64,000 nucleotides of DNA, from assembly GCA_025998675.1 (NCBI GenBank), contig AP024673.1:1453221-1517220 (forward strand), given 5' to 3'. Position numbers and translations under genes: made by a program. The notes under the pieces were generated by a model. The model was not told the DNA's origin and did no database searches. It saw nothing but the letters and a program-made list of their open reading frames with translations. Positions 1 to 8,552 of this stretch are shown one piece after another (position 1 is the stretch's first letter; each line of letters starts with the position of its first letter). Origin of the DNA: Fimbriimonadales bacterium. GTDB taxonomy: Bacteria; Armatimonadota; Fimbriimonadia; Fimbriimonadales; GBS-DC.

Positions 1-1
1 A

Positions 2-1171
2 CGATGCGAGGCGTTGTGCGAACTCGCCGTGGCGCAGATTGCGCATGCGCAAGACGCCCAGCCGACTCTTGACCTTGCGCTTCAGACCGCTTTGCAAATA
101 AGGGGCAGCGAGAGTCAATCCGAGGCGTTGAAAAAGGTGGCTTCGGCATACGCGCAAGCTGGGTCTCATGAATACGCCTGTCAGATAGCCTCACAGATCG
201 AAAATCTCATGAGTCGATACGATGCTATAAGGGGAATTGCTGTCGCGCAGGCGCAGGCGGGGCTACACAGGGACGCGCTTGCAAGCGCCCTGCAAATTGA
301 GAACACCAATTCTCGACACTACACTCTGCAAAGGATTGCAGAGGCGCAGATACGGACAGGGCAATACGGCTCTGTACAAGAAATCGTTTCACATATGGAA
401 GGCTCCCTGAGCAAAGACGAGGTTTTACAGGGCTTTACTGTCGCACTGGCGCAAGCAGGGATGTATGAGGGCGCGCTACAGACCGCACAGCAGATTGAGG
501 ATGAATCGTATCGCTCTTGGGCTTTGCAGTGGATTGCGGAAATTCAGGTACACAACGGAAATAACGAGGAAGCGCGTGCTACACTTGACCTTCTACTCAA
601 AACCGCACAGCAATTTATGAGTGAGACTTTCTGGAGAGCATCTAGGGTACAAAAAATGATGGGGTTGGAAGAGGATGCCAACATTACCCTGAACCTGGCT
701 CTTCAGTGCGCCCTATCGGGGGATAGCGACTGGGGAGTAGCCCGTGCCCTGCAAGCTGTTGCTGAGGCGCAGATGAAAACAGATCGCGTTGGGGACGCTT
801 ACAGGACTCTCGGAACCGCGTTCAGAACCGCACTGCAATTTGAAGGGGGCTGGCATCGAGATCAATCGCTGCGAGAAATTAGCAAAGCCCAGGTACAGAC
901 AGGACACTACGAAGAGGCGATCCGAACAGCACTGCATATCAAAGAGAGTAAATACCGAGACGAAGCCCTGCAAGAGATTAGCAAAGCCCAGGCACAGGCA
1001 GGACACTACGAAAATGCGATTCAAACGGCACAAAGAATTGAGGACGCTGAAGGACGAAGTCAGGCACTGCAGGAAATTGCTCTTCTGCAGGCGCAATCGG
1101 GACGAATCGAAGACGCTCGCGCCACTTTCGAGTATGCACTACAGGCAGCGCTGGAGGTAGTTTCCAGATGA
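2..1171 (+). CDS. TPR-like tandem-repeat protein, 5' end outside the window
   Basis: The frame is open from the first base and the codons before the first possible start (TTG at 14) already read as a repeat unit, so the gene begins upstream. The protein is built from helical repeats of about 33-34 residues with a core like ALQEIAKAQAQAG followed by ALQTALQIED, typical of TPR/SEL1-like alpha-solenoids that serve as protein-binding scaffolds. No signal peptide, membrane segment or catalytic domain is visible. The stop codon overlaps the ATG of the next gene (ATGA), which encodes the same repeat type. The two may be translationally coupled or one gene broken by a frameshift. Partners and role are unknown. 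Confidence 0.75.
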   Translation, partial: RCEALCELAVAQIAHAQDAQPTLDLALQTALQIRGSESQSEALKKVASAYAQAGSHEYACQIASQIENLMSRYDAIRGIAVAQAQAGLHRDALASALQIENTNSRHYTLQRIAEAQIRTGQYGSVQEIVSHMEGSLSKDEVLQGFTVALAQAGMYEGALQTAQQIEDESYRSWALQWIAEIQVHNGNNEEARATLDLLLKTAQQFMSETFWRASRVQKMMGLEEDANITLNLALQCALSGDSDWGVARALQAVAEAQMKTDRVGDAYRTLGTAFRTALQFEGGWHRDQSLREISKAQVQTGHYEEAIRTALHIKESKYRDEALQEISKAQAQAGHYENAIQTAQRIEDAEGRSQALQEIALLQAQSGRIEDARATFEYALQAALEVVSR

Positions 1172-2646
1172 GCAGCAAGCATCGGTCTGGTTGGCGACTG
1201 AGCAAGGTCTTTGCAGGGCTCACACGGCGATGTAGCGCGTTGGCTGATCTTGCTCGGTCACAAGCACAGGCGGGGCTGTACGATCTTGCCCTTCAGACCG
1301 CCCTGAGAATCGAGGACGCCGATTACCAGACCGAGGCGCTGCGCGATATTGCTGAAATGCAAGCGCAGGCGGGGCTGACCGAAGACGCCCTCGCCACTTT
1401 CCATCGCGCGCTTCAGAGCAATCAGCGAAATACGGAACCCGATGAATATTTCTGGGGCTTGGAGACGATTGCTCAGGCGATGATACAATCGGGAATGCAC
1501 GAGCAGGCGCTCGAGATTGCCCTGCAGATTGAAGAAGTTGTGGAACGCAACAAGATGTTGCAAACGATTGCGGAGGCGCACGCGCAGGCAGGACTGCATG
1601 ACCAGGCGCTCACAATCGCTCTCCAGATTGAAACCCCTGAGAACCGATGCGAGGCATTGCAAACAATTGCGGAGGCGCACGCGCAGGCAGGACTTTATGA
1701 CCAGGCGCTCACAATCGCTCTCCAGATTGAAACCCCTGAGAACCGATGCGAGGCGTTGCGAACGGTTGCCGAGGCGCACGCGCAGGCAGGGATGATGGAG
1801 CAAGCCCGTGTTGTCTTCGAGCATGCTCTTCAGACGGCTCTTAGCATCCCTCGTGGCTCCTTTTCGTGGGAACTTTCCGACTCACCCCGTGATGAGTCGC
1901 TGGAACAGCTCGTGAAGTCGCAAGCGCAGTTTGGAATGTATGAAATGGCGTTCCAGACTGCTTTGATGATAGAAGATTTGTATACACAGACATGGGCGCT
2001 TCTGATACTCAGTGACGCGCAGGCGGAGAACAGACACATCGAGAACGCCACAAAAACTGTCAAGCTCGCGTTCGAGACAGCGCTGCAGATAACAGATGCA
2101 TTGCAGCGAGTGCACGCACTGAGTGTGCTTGCTTTCATGCAGGCAATGTTGGACAAGCTCGATGACGCCAACACCACTCTCAATCTTGCCCTTCAAAACG
2201 CTCAGAAGATTGAAGGCTTCTCTATTCGAAACCGTCAACTGGCATCTATTGCCAAGCTATATCTGGAAGCGGGATTGCACGAGCAGGCGTCTCGTATCGC
2301 CGCTCAGATTGAAGAGCTTTTCAACAGGCAGAAGATATTGGAGAATATCGCGGACGCCCAGGCACAAGCTGCCCAATTCCCCGAAGCCATGCGCACGGTG
2401 GGGCTGCTTGCGGGTGAGTCTTCCGACTTTTTCCCTGAACTTGCGATGAAGATGGTAGAAGCGGGCGATCGGCGCTATTTCAAGCAGCTCCTGCTCCCAT
2501 GCGCGTACTTCAAGCAAGCTGCGATGGAGATGTGCGCCGCGCTGATCCGCGCCTATCCCGAACAGGCGGAGGCGATTGGCGAAGTGGTGATGGAGTTCGT
2601 CGGCGCGCAGGGGACTGACACGGAAGCAACCGAACCCGCGCCGTAG
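1168..2646 (+). CDS. TPR-like tandem-repeat protein, second part
   Basis: 492 residues of the same 33-residue helical repeats as the preceding frame. The ATG lies 9 bases after GGAGGT (1153-1158), a good Shine-Dalgarno site, and overlaps the upstream stop as ATGA, which argues for coupled reinitiation. Against that, the first 30 residues are not repeat-like, and upstream of the ATG this frame reads GGSFQ, resembling the GSF that follows ALSIPR inside this same protein. A single frameshift near 1150-1170 could therefore have split one long gene. Units at 1564-1662 and 1663-1761 are almost identical in DNA. A protein-interaction scaffold is likely; no enzymatic domain is seen. Confidence 0.75.
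   Translation: MSSKHRSGWRLSKVFAGLTRRCSALADLARSQAQAGLYDLALQTALRIEDADYQTEALRDIAEMQAQAGLTEDALATFHRALQSNQRNTEPDEYFWGLETIAQAMIQSGMHEQALEIALQIEEVVERNKMLQTIAEAHAQAGLHDQALTIALQIETPENRCEALQTIAEAHAQAGLYDQALTIALQIETPENRCEALRTVAEAHAQAGMMEQARVVFEHALQTALSIPRGSFSWELSDSPRDESLEQLVKSQAQFGMYEMAFQTALMIEDLYTQTWALLILSDAQAENRHIENATKTVKLAFETALQITDALQRVHALSVLAFMQAMLDKLDDANTTLNLALQNAQKIEGFSIRNRQLASIAKLYLEAGLHEQASRIAAQIEELFNRQKILENIADAQAQAAQFPEAMRTVGLLAGESSDFFPELAMKMVEAGDRRYFKQLLLPCAYFKQAAMEMCAALIRAYPEQAEAIGEVVMEFVGAQGTDTEATEPAP
1564..1761 (+). repeat. Two near-identical 99-bp tandem coding repeats
   Basis: Units 1564-1662 and 1663-1761 each encode one 33-residue repeat and differ at only a few bases, while neighbouring units have diverged strongly. 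This points to a recent duplication or gene conversion. The first bases of the window look like a further close copy. Confidence 0.85.
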
Positions 2647-2706
2647 CTGGTCGCGTGCCTGGGCGCGCCTTGCTTGCTGCGTGAACCCTATGAGTATCCA
2701 CTCTAC

Positions 2707-3798
2707 CTACCCCCAGTACCGCTCCCAGAAAGTAATCTGCTGCTGGGCGAAGCGGCGGGCGTAGTCCAGGTCGGTGGGGTCAATCGCTGGCGGCGCGTGG
2801 TCGGTCAGTGTCGGGATACGGTCGTGCGCCTCGAAAGTCTCAGGCGTCGCGTCGGGAAGGTCTATGCCCACAAGCGTCGCAATCGCAAGCGTCCACATGC
2901 GCGGCACGGTGGTCAGATTGTAGCCCCCGCCGCCCAGCGCAACCATCGGAACGCCCAGCGACCTCGCCCACTGCACGGCGCGCAACCAGCCCTGCGCCGT
3001 CAGGCACAGGTGTCCCAGCGGGTCCAGAGAGTGCGGGTCGCACCCCATCTGCAGCACGAGCGCGTGCGGCTGGAACCGCTCGAAAGCGCGGGGTACGACC
3101 CGCTCGAACGCCTCCCACCAGATGGCATCGTCCGTGTAGGGCGCGAGCGGGATGTTGACCGAAGTCCCTTCCGCGTCGCCCTCGCCCAGCTCGTTCACCG
3201 CGCCCGTGCCCGGAAAGAGCCACTGCCCGCCCTCGTGAATCGAGACGGTCAGCACGCTGGGGTCGCGGTAGAAAATCCACTGCACGCCGTCGCCGTGATG
3301 CAGGTCGATGTCCAGATACGCCACGCGCTCGAACCGTTCGCGCAGGATGTGAACAGCGATTGCGGGGTCGTTGAAGATGCAGAAGCCGCTGGCGCGGTTG
3401 GGCAGCGCATGGTGCAGCCCGCCCGTGATGTTAATTGCCAGCGGCGCGCCGTCGCGCACGGCGCAGGCGGCGGCGACCGTCGCGCGGGTGTACGCCAGCG
3501 CCGCCTCCCACATGCCCACAAACGGCGGATTGTCCCCGTAGGGCGAGAAGCCCCAGCGATGCGCGTCCATCAGCGGCGCGCCCGCGCTGAGCTGACGCAC
3601 CACCTCGATATATTCAGGCGTATGCACGCGGCGCAACGCCGACTCGTCGATTTCAGGCGGCGTCTGCCAGTCCAGACGGTCGCTCAGCCCATAGGCGTCC
3701 ATCAGGGCGCGCAACAACACCAGTCGCTGCGGCTTCAGCGGATGCGACTCGCTGAACTGATACTGCTCAATCGCCGAATCGTAAAAAAACGGCGTCAT
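2707..3798 (-). CDS. Histone deacetylase superfamily / AcuC-like deacetylase
   Basis: 363 residues of the arginase-deacetylase fold, a zinc-dependent amidohydrolase removing acetyl groups from lysine or acylated amines (AcuC acts on acetyl-CoA synthetase in Bacillus). Visible family motifs are GGLHHA (about 127-131), the metal-binding DIDLHHGDG (about 163-171), a second Asp region LQMGCDP, and GGGGYN with the catalytic-loop Tyr. The start is ATG 3798, giving MTPFFYD, the usual N-terminus; longer versions run into the neighbouring gene. It lies 35 bases downstream of a DNA methyltransferase on the same strand. The substrate cannot be told from sequence: AcuC and acetylpolyamine amidohydrolase are both possible. 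Confidence 0.88.
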   Translation of the reverse strand: MTPFFYDSAIEQYQFSESHPLKPQRLVLLRALMDAYGLSDRLDWQTPPEIDESALRRVHTPEYIEVVRQLSAGAPLMDAHRWGFSPYGDNPPFVGMWEAALAYTRATVAAACAVRDGAPLAINITGGLHHALPNRASGFCIFNDPAIAVHILRERFERVAYLDIDLHHGDGVQWIFYRDPSVLTVSIHEGGQWLFPGTGAVNELGEGDAEGTSVNIPLAPYTDDAIWWEAFERVVPRAFERFQPHALVLQMGCDPHSLDPLGHLCLTAQGWLRAVQWARSLGVPMVALGGGGYNLTTVPRMWTLAIATLVGIDLPDATPETFEAHDRIPTLTDHAPPAIDPTDLDYARRFAQQQITFWERYWG

Positions 3799-3833
3799 CA
3801 CAGGCAGTATACCTGCAGTCGCGCGCATGCGCC

Positions 3834-4688
3834 CTACGACTGGATTGCCTCCACCTCCAGCCACTCAATCCCGTCCCAGCCATGAAAACGCTTCTGCATC
3901 ACCTCGATGGCTTCGGGGTTGTTGTCCACTAGAATGAACCGCCTGCCCAGCTCCAGCGCGGCGACGCCCGTTGTGCCGCTGCCGGCGAAAAAGTCCAGCA
4001 CCAGATGCTCCGGGTGCGATGAGGCGCGGATAATTCGGCGCAGAATGCCCAGCGGCTTCTGAGTTGGGTAGCCCACGCGCTCCCTGCCGTTGGTCGGCAC
4101 AATCGTATGCCACCACACATCGGTCGGCAGCTTGCCCCGTCGCGCCTTCTCTGCGCCCACCAGCGCAGGCGCCATGTACGGCACACGGTCAATCGCGTCT
4201 GGATTGAACACATAGCGGTCGGGGTCTTTCACATAGAGCAGGATGGTGTCGTGCTTGGGGGGCCATTTGCGGCGGGGGCGTCCGCCATAGTCATACGCCC
4301 AGATAATCTCGTTCAAAAAACACGCCCGCCCGAAAATCGCGTCCAGCAGCACTTTGCAGTAATGCGCCTCGCGATAATCGATGTGAAAGTAGAGGCTGCC
4401 GTGCGGCGCAAGCACCCGATACGCCTCCTGCAGGCGCGGCTCCAGAAAGGCGAGGTAGTCGTCGAAAATATCGATGAAGCTGCGCGAGCCGAGCGTGAGC
4501 GTGCGGTAGCGGTTGCCCCCAAAGCCCACCCGATCGCCCGACTCGGAGCGCACCGTGCGCAACGCGGTGTAGCGCTGCTGCTTGCCCGTGTTGAAGGGCG
4601 GGTCGATGTAAATCAGATCCACCGATTCGGTCGGCAGGGTCTGCAGCACATGCAGGTTGTCCCCGAAGTAGACGCGCCCACGCCACAT
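3834..4688 (-). CDS. Site-specific DNA methyltransferase (N6-adenine/N4-cytosine)
   Basis: 284 residues. The catalytic motif DPPFNTG lies near residues 29-35 and the AdoMet-binding motif FFAGSGTTGVAALELG near the C-terminus, the order of beta-class amino-methyltransferases. It methylates an exocyclic amino group in duplex DNA. No restriction enzyme is adjacent, so it may be a solitary epigenetic methyltransferase. The next gene on the strand is the HDAC-like deacetylase 35 bases away, perhaps co-transcribed. The recognition sequence cannot be read from the protein. Confidence 0.88.
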   Translation of the reverse strand: MWRGRVYFGDNLHVLQTLPTESVDLIYIDPPFNTGKQQRYTALRTVRSESGDRVGFGGNRYRTLTLGSRSFIDIFDDYLAFLEPRLQEAYRVLAPHGSLYFHIDYREAHYCKVLLDAIFGRACFLNEIIWAYDYGGRPRRKWPPKHDTILLYVKDPDRYVFNPDAIDRVPYMAPALVGAEKARRGKLPTDVWWHTIVPTNGRERVGYPTQKPLGILRRIIRASSHPEHLVLDFFAGSGTTGVAALELGRRFILVDNNPEAIEVMQKRFHGWDGIEWLEVEAIQS

Positions 4689-4715
4689 CGCGGCAGAGGA
4701 TACCCACTCGCGCGG

Positions 4716-5531
4716 CTAATTGTTCGGCTGAATCGTCACCTTGCGGGCGTAGTCGTTGCCCTCCTCGTCGCGAGTGCGGTGAATCGTCGCGCGGGCGGGC
4801 GGCTTGATTTGCTCCACCTTCACGGACTTGCCCTTGAAGGTGAACTCGGTGTTCTCATCGTAGCGGATGTCGCGCACATCGCCCGCGCGGGTGAGGACCC
4901 TGAGAATCTTTTTCTGGCGGTCGATGCCCTGAATCGTGCCCTGCAGCGACGGGAGCGTGCGCTCGCGTCCAATCTGGGCGTCCTTTTCGGTGTTGCTGAC
5001 CGACAGGAGCATCGTGTCGAGGTTCGACAGCAGGCGCGGCGCGAGATAGAGCGTCTCGCCGACGGCGAAGTCCTCCAGCGTCGCGGGCTTGCCGTCGCGC
5101 TCGAAGCGGGTTTTGGGGGTGAATTTGTAGGCGAATCGGCTTTTGTCGGGCAGCTCGATGAGCAGGTAGTTGTCCTCCACGCCGACGAGCGCGCCCTTGA
5201 CGATGCCGCGGCGCACCTTCTCCAGCCATTTCCAAGTGTCGGGGTCTGCCATCTCGCGCACGACGGGGCGCACCTGCACGCCGACGCTGACCCGCGCCAT
5301 CACCTGCTTGCCCTCCATCTGCCGAAACGCCTCGATGTCGGCAGGTTGTTTGCCCATCCACAGGCGCGGCTTTTTGTGCAGGGTCGCGTTCATATCGGGC
5401 TTGCCCGCCCGCTTGAGGACAATCGCGCCGCCTTCGGGATCGAACTTCGCCAGCGTCGCCAGAAAAATCTCCGTTTCCGCCCAGCCCGCGAGAACCGCCA
5501 TGCAGAACGCCACACACGCCAGCATGCGCAT
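4716..5531 (-). CDS. Secreted protein with repeated DUF5666-like beta domains
   Basis: About 271 residues with a signal peptide (MRMLACVAFCMAVLAGWAE) and then two or three beta-rich modules. The last, with GTIQGIDRQKKILRV and DENTEFTFKGKSV, resembles DUF5666 OB-like repeats. Three in-frame ATGs lie close together (5537, 5531, 5525). The SD-like GAGGTG abuts the first, so 5531, six bases away, is preferred. It is divergent from the gene at 5605. Function is unknown; a periplasmic or cell-surface location is inferred from the signal peptide. Confidence 0.65.
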   Translation of the reverse strand: MRMLACVAFCMAVLAGWAETEIFLATLAKFDPEGGAIVLKRAGKPDMNATLHKKPRLWMGKQPADIEAFRQMEGKQVMARVSVGVQVRPVVREMADPDTWKWLEKVRRGIVKGALVGVEDNYLLIELPDKSRFAYKFTPKTRFERDGKPATLEDFAVGETLYLAPRLLSNLDTMLLSVSNTEKDAQIGRERTLPSLQGTIQGIDRQKKILRVLTRAGDVRDIRYDENTEFTFKGKSVKVEQIKPPARATIHRTRDEEGNDYARKVTIQPNN

Positions 5532-5590
5532 ATCCATCACCTCGCGGGCGGGCGATTCGCGCCTTTCGCGCGATTTCCTGCCCCGTGAGG

Positions 5591-5596
5591 TATAAT
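5591..5596 (+). promoter_or_regulatory. -10 element TATAAT, leaderless promoter
   Basis: TATAAT ends 8 bases before ATG 5605 and there is no SD site, so transcription should start at or within a base or two of the start codon. Confidence 0.65.
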
Positions 5597-5604
5597 CTTT
5601 CTGG

Positions 5605-6525
5605 ATGAGCCGACACGAAAAACCCACCAGCCGACGCGACTTCCTGCGCGAGGGGTTGCGCTCGCTGGTGAACGCAGGCTTTGGGGGCGTCTTTGAGAAG
5701 CTGGAGCGGGTAGGCGAGCTGATGGAGCGGGGCGAGCCGAAACCCGCGCCGCTGACGCCCGTTCTCAGCTGCGAGAGCCGCGCATTGCACCCCCTGCTGG
5801 AGTCGGGGCAACTCAGCCTCGAAACCTGCGGCGCGCTGCTGAACGAGCTGGACATTCAGGGCGTGAGCCTGAGCGACCGCCACATCAGCAGCCTGCATCC
5901 CCGCGCGCTGGAACACCTGCGCGAGAGCTTCCACCGCCACGCGATTGCCATCACAGGCGTGATGGTCTCGGAGCCTGTGAACCTGAACGACGAGCCGAGC
6001 CTGAGTCGGCGTCTGGACGAGACGATTGAACGCCTGCAGGCGGCGGCGATTCTGCAAGCCCCGCTGATTCGGCTGCACCTGAGCGGCGAGCGCGACGACG
6101 AGCTGTTCGAACGCGGCGCGCTGTTCCTGCAGCGACTGCTGCCCGAAGCGCGGCGACGGCGCGTGCGTATCACTATCGAGAACCGCGACGGCGTCGGACG
6201 ACGCCCTGAGCTGCTGGTGAACCTGATTCGGGCGACCGACCCGCGCTGGATTGGCGCCTGCTACGACTTCGGGCACGGCGCGCCCGAACGATACTACGAC
6301 GCCGCGCGCATCCTCGCGCCCTACGCCTTCCATGTGCATGCCAAAAGCCGCGCTTTCGACCCGCGCGGCGAAGAGACAACGATTGAGTACGGGCGCGTGC
6401 TGAGCATCCTGCGCCTTGCCAGCTATGTCGGCGCGCTGTCGATAGAGTATCTCGGCGAGGACGACCCGCTGGAGGGCGTGCGCCGAACGCGCGATTTGAT
6501 CCGACGCCACTGGCGCGCCTACTGA
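5605..6525 (+). CDS. Sugar phosphate isomerase/epimerase-like TIM-barrel protein
   Basis: 306 residues. After a basic N-terminus with RRDF, which looks Tat-like but lacks a hydrophobic stretch behind it, the rest resembles the xylose-isomerase-like TIM barrel. Metal-site-type segments are visible: RITIENRDG, GACYDFGHG, FHVHAKS and LSIEYLGED, matching the conserved Glu/Asp/His positions. The substrate is unknown, probably a sugar or cyclitol. It is the first gene of a likely operon with tilS two bases downstream. The ATG at 5605 follows a leaderless-type promoter. Confidence 0.75.
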   Translation: MSRHEKPTSRRDFLREGLRSLVNAGFGGVFEKLERVGELMERGEPKPAPLTPVLSCESRALHPLLESGQLSLETCGALLNELDIQGVSLSDRHISSLHPRALEHLRESFHRHAIAITGVMVSEPVNLNDEPSLSRRLDETIERLQAAAILQAPLIRLHLSGERDDELFERGALFLQRLLPEARRRRVRITIENRDGVGRRPELLVNLIRATDPRWIGACYDFGHGAPERYYDAARILAPYAFHVHAKSRAFDPRGEETTIEYGRVLSILRLASYVGALSIEYLGEDDPLEGVRRTRDLIRRHWRAY

Positions 6526-6527
6526 CG

Positions 6528-7913
6528 ATGGAGATTCTGGAGCGCGTGCGCGCGACTCTCCGCGAGCGACGCCTGCTGCCCCCAGACGGCGGTCTTGTGA
6601 TTGTCGGCTATTCGGGTGGGGCAGACTCCACCGCGCTGCTGCACCTGCTGACGCGCCTGCAGGACGAGTTCCATATCCACCTCCACGCGGCGCACCTGCA
6701 TCACGGCATGCGCCCCGAAGCGGACAACGATGTGCGCGTGTGCCAGTCTGTGTGCGAGCAACTGCAGGTTCCCCTGCACATCGAGCGCGTCGATGTGCCC
6801 GCGCGGGCGCAGGCGGCGCGCATTTCGCTGGAAGAGGCGGGGCGCAACGCCCGCTACGAGTTCTTCGAGCGGCTGGCGCACGCGCTGGACGCCGTCGCTG
6901 TCGCGCTGGCGCACACCCGCGACGACCAGATGGAGACCATTCTGATTAACCTGCTGCGCGGCACGGGACCGCGCGGGCTGTGCGGCATGCCTTACCAGCG
7001 CGACCGCATCATTCGCCCCCTGCTCGACGCGACGCGCGCCCAGACGCACGCCTACTGCGCCGCGCACGGGCTGCCGACCGTGTTCGACAGTACGAACCTG
7101 GACCCGCATCAGCTGCGCCGTCGCGTGCGCATGGAGCTGCTGCCCCTGATGCGCGACCTCTCCCCAGCCATCGACCGCCATCTGCTGCGCCTTGCGGACA
7201 TTCTGGCGCAGGAGGAGTCGTGGTGGGCGACCGCGCTGGAGTGCGGAATCGTAGCTGCTGAAACTTCGCTTCAGCACTCCACACTCGCGCGGGATGCCTT
7301 CACTCAACTTCACCCCGCGCTGCAGCGGCGCGTGTTGCGCGAATGGTTGCGCAGGCGGCTGGGCGCGTTGAACCTCCCGCCGTATGAGATTCTGGAGGGC
7401 GTCCGCCGCGCCGTGCTGGACGGCAGGCGCACTTCGTGGCAACTCACGGACGCCCTGCGCCTGACCACCGACGAGACCGCCCTGCGCCTGCACGAAGCGT
7501 CGCCCAGCCCTGAACCCTATGAGTACCCCGTTGTGCTGGAGACGCCCGTGCTGATTCCGCAGGCGGGCGCATGGCTGGAGGCGCGCCTGCAAAACGCCCC
7601 GCCCCCATCGCTTGAGCCAGCGTCCTACGAGGCGTACCTCGACGCCGACGCCGTGCAGGGACACCTGTGCGTGCGCAACGGACGCACAGGCGAGCGATTC
7701 CAGCCGCTGGGCATGCACGCGCCCAGAAAACTGAGCGACATCTTCATCGACCGCAAAATCCCCCGCGCCGAACGCTGGCGACTGCCCCTGCTGTGCGACG
7801 CGGCGGGCATTCTCTGGATCCCGGGCTACACGATTGCCGCGCGCGCCCGCATCACGCCCGACACCCGGCGCGTGCTGCATGTCGCCCTGCGCCGAAACGG
7901 CACGGAAGCGTAA
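6528..7913 (+). CDS. tilS: tRNA(Ile)-lysidine synthase
   Basis: 461 residues. The PP-loop ATP-binding motif SGGADS is at residues 29-34, followed by HLHHGMRPEAD and the C-terminal TilS domain. The enzyme ligates lysine to C34 of the tRNA-Ile CAU anticodon so that it reads AUA, and is essential in bacteria. It starts two bases after the upstream stop, indicating co-transcription. A repeat element (7237-7281) lies in frame inside the gene and supplies residues about 237-252, in a variable stretch between the catalytic and middle domains. The frame is intact, so the enzyme should be functional. Confidence 0.93.
   Translation: MEILERVRATLRERRLLPPDGGLVIVGYSGGADSTALLHLLTRLQDEFHIHLHAAHLHHGMRPEADNDVRVCQSVCEQLQVPLHIERVDVPARAQAARISLEEAGRNARYEFFERLAHALDAVAVALAHTRDDQMETILINLLRGTGPRGLCGMPYQRDRIIRPLLDATRAQTHAYCAAHGLPTVFDSTNLDPHQLRRRVRMELLPLMRDLSPAIDRHLLRLADILAQEESWWATALECGIVAAETSLQHSTLARDAFTQLHPALQRRVLREWLRRRLGALNLPPYEILEGVRRAVLDGRRTSWQLTDALRLTTDETALRLHEASPSPEPYEYPVVLETPVLIPQAGAWLEARLQNAPPPSLEPASYEAYLDADAVQGHLCVRNGRTGERFQPLGMHAPRKLSDIFIDRKIPRAERWRLPLLCDAAGILWIPGYTIAARARITPDTRRVLHVALRRNGTEA
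7237..7281 (+). repeat. Double-hairpin repeat copy inside tilS (in frame)
   Basis: 45 bp bounded by TGGAGTGC and GCACTCCA, the same ends as the intergenic copies. The CTGAAAC..GCTTCAG half is well preserved; the GGAAGC half is degenerate or shortened. The length is exactly 15 codons, so the tilS frame is kept. Orientation is as in the copies at 30411 and 58130. Confidence 0.8.
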
Positions 7914-7928
7914 GCGTCAGACGATGTG

Positions 7929-8552
7929 ATGGAACGGGCGTTGGCGATGGATAACCTGTACGCTGGAGCGGTAGACCGCACGCTCACCGATGAGCAACTC
8001 GCAGCGAAGGCGCGCGAGGGCGACGCCGCCGCGATGGAGGAACTCTACCTGCGCTACCGGCAGCCCGTGTTCCGAATCGTGTACCGCTCCACGCGCAACA
8101 CCGACGAGGCGGAAGACATCGTGCAGGATGTGTTCCTGAAGGCGTTCGAACGCCTGCACACCTTCCGCGAGCAGAGTCGGTTCAGCACATGGCTCATGCG
8201 CATCGCGCTGAACCTGTGTACCGACCGCGCGCGCATGCGCCAGCGCCGACAGGAGCTGCTGGAGCGCGAGGCGGAGCATAAACTGGCGTGGAGCCATCCC
8301 GACTCGCCCGACCCGCTGGAGACCGTGCAGGAGAACGCTTTTAACGAGGCGTTTTATACCGCGCTGCGCCAGCTGCCCGACCACCATCGGCAGCTGATTG
8401 TGCTGCGCGATCTGGAAGAGATGGACTACGAGGAGATTGCCCGCATTCTGGGCACGAGCGTCGGCGCGGTGAAGCTGCGGGTAATGCGCGCCCGACGCGC
8501 GTTCAAAGTGAAGCTGGAGCCGCTATTGCGAGCGATTGGAGCCTTGGAATGA
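7929..8552 (+). CDS. ECF-type RNA polymerase sigma factor
   Basis: About 207 residues with region 2 (AMEELYLRYRQPVFRIVY, then DEAEDIVQDVFLKAF) and region 4 (LPDHHRQLIVLRDLEEMDY, then YEEIARILGTSVGAVKLR helix-turn-helix). It directs RNA polymerase to a small regulon, probably in response to envelope stress. The start is ambiguous (GTG 7926, ATG 7929 or ATG 7947). The stop overlaps the start of the anti-sigma gene as ATGA, tight coupling typical of sigma/anti-sigma pairs. It lies in the same run of genes as tilS. Confidence 0.92.
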   Translation: MERALAMDNLYAGAVDRTLTDEQLAAKAREGDAAAMEELYLRYRQPVFRIVYRSTRNTDEAEDIVQDVFLKAFERLHTFREQSRFSTWLMRIALNLCTDRARMRQRRQELLEREAEHKLAWSHPDSPDPLETVQENAFNEAFYTALRQLPDHHRQLIVLRDLEEMDYEEIARILGTSVGAVKLRVMRARRAFKVKLEPLLRAIGALE

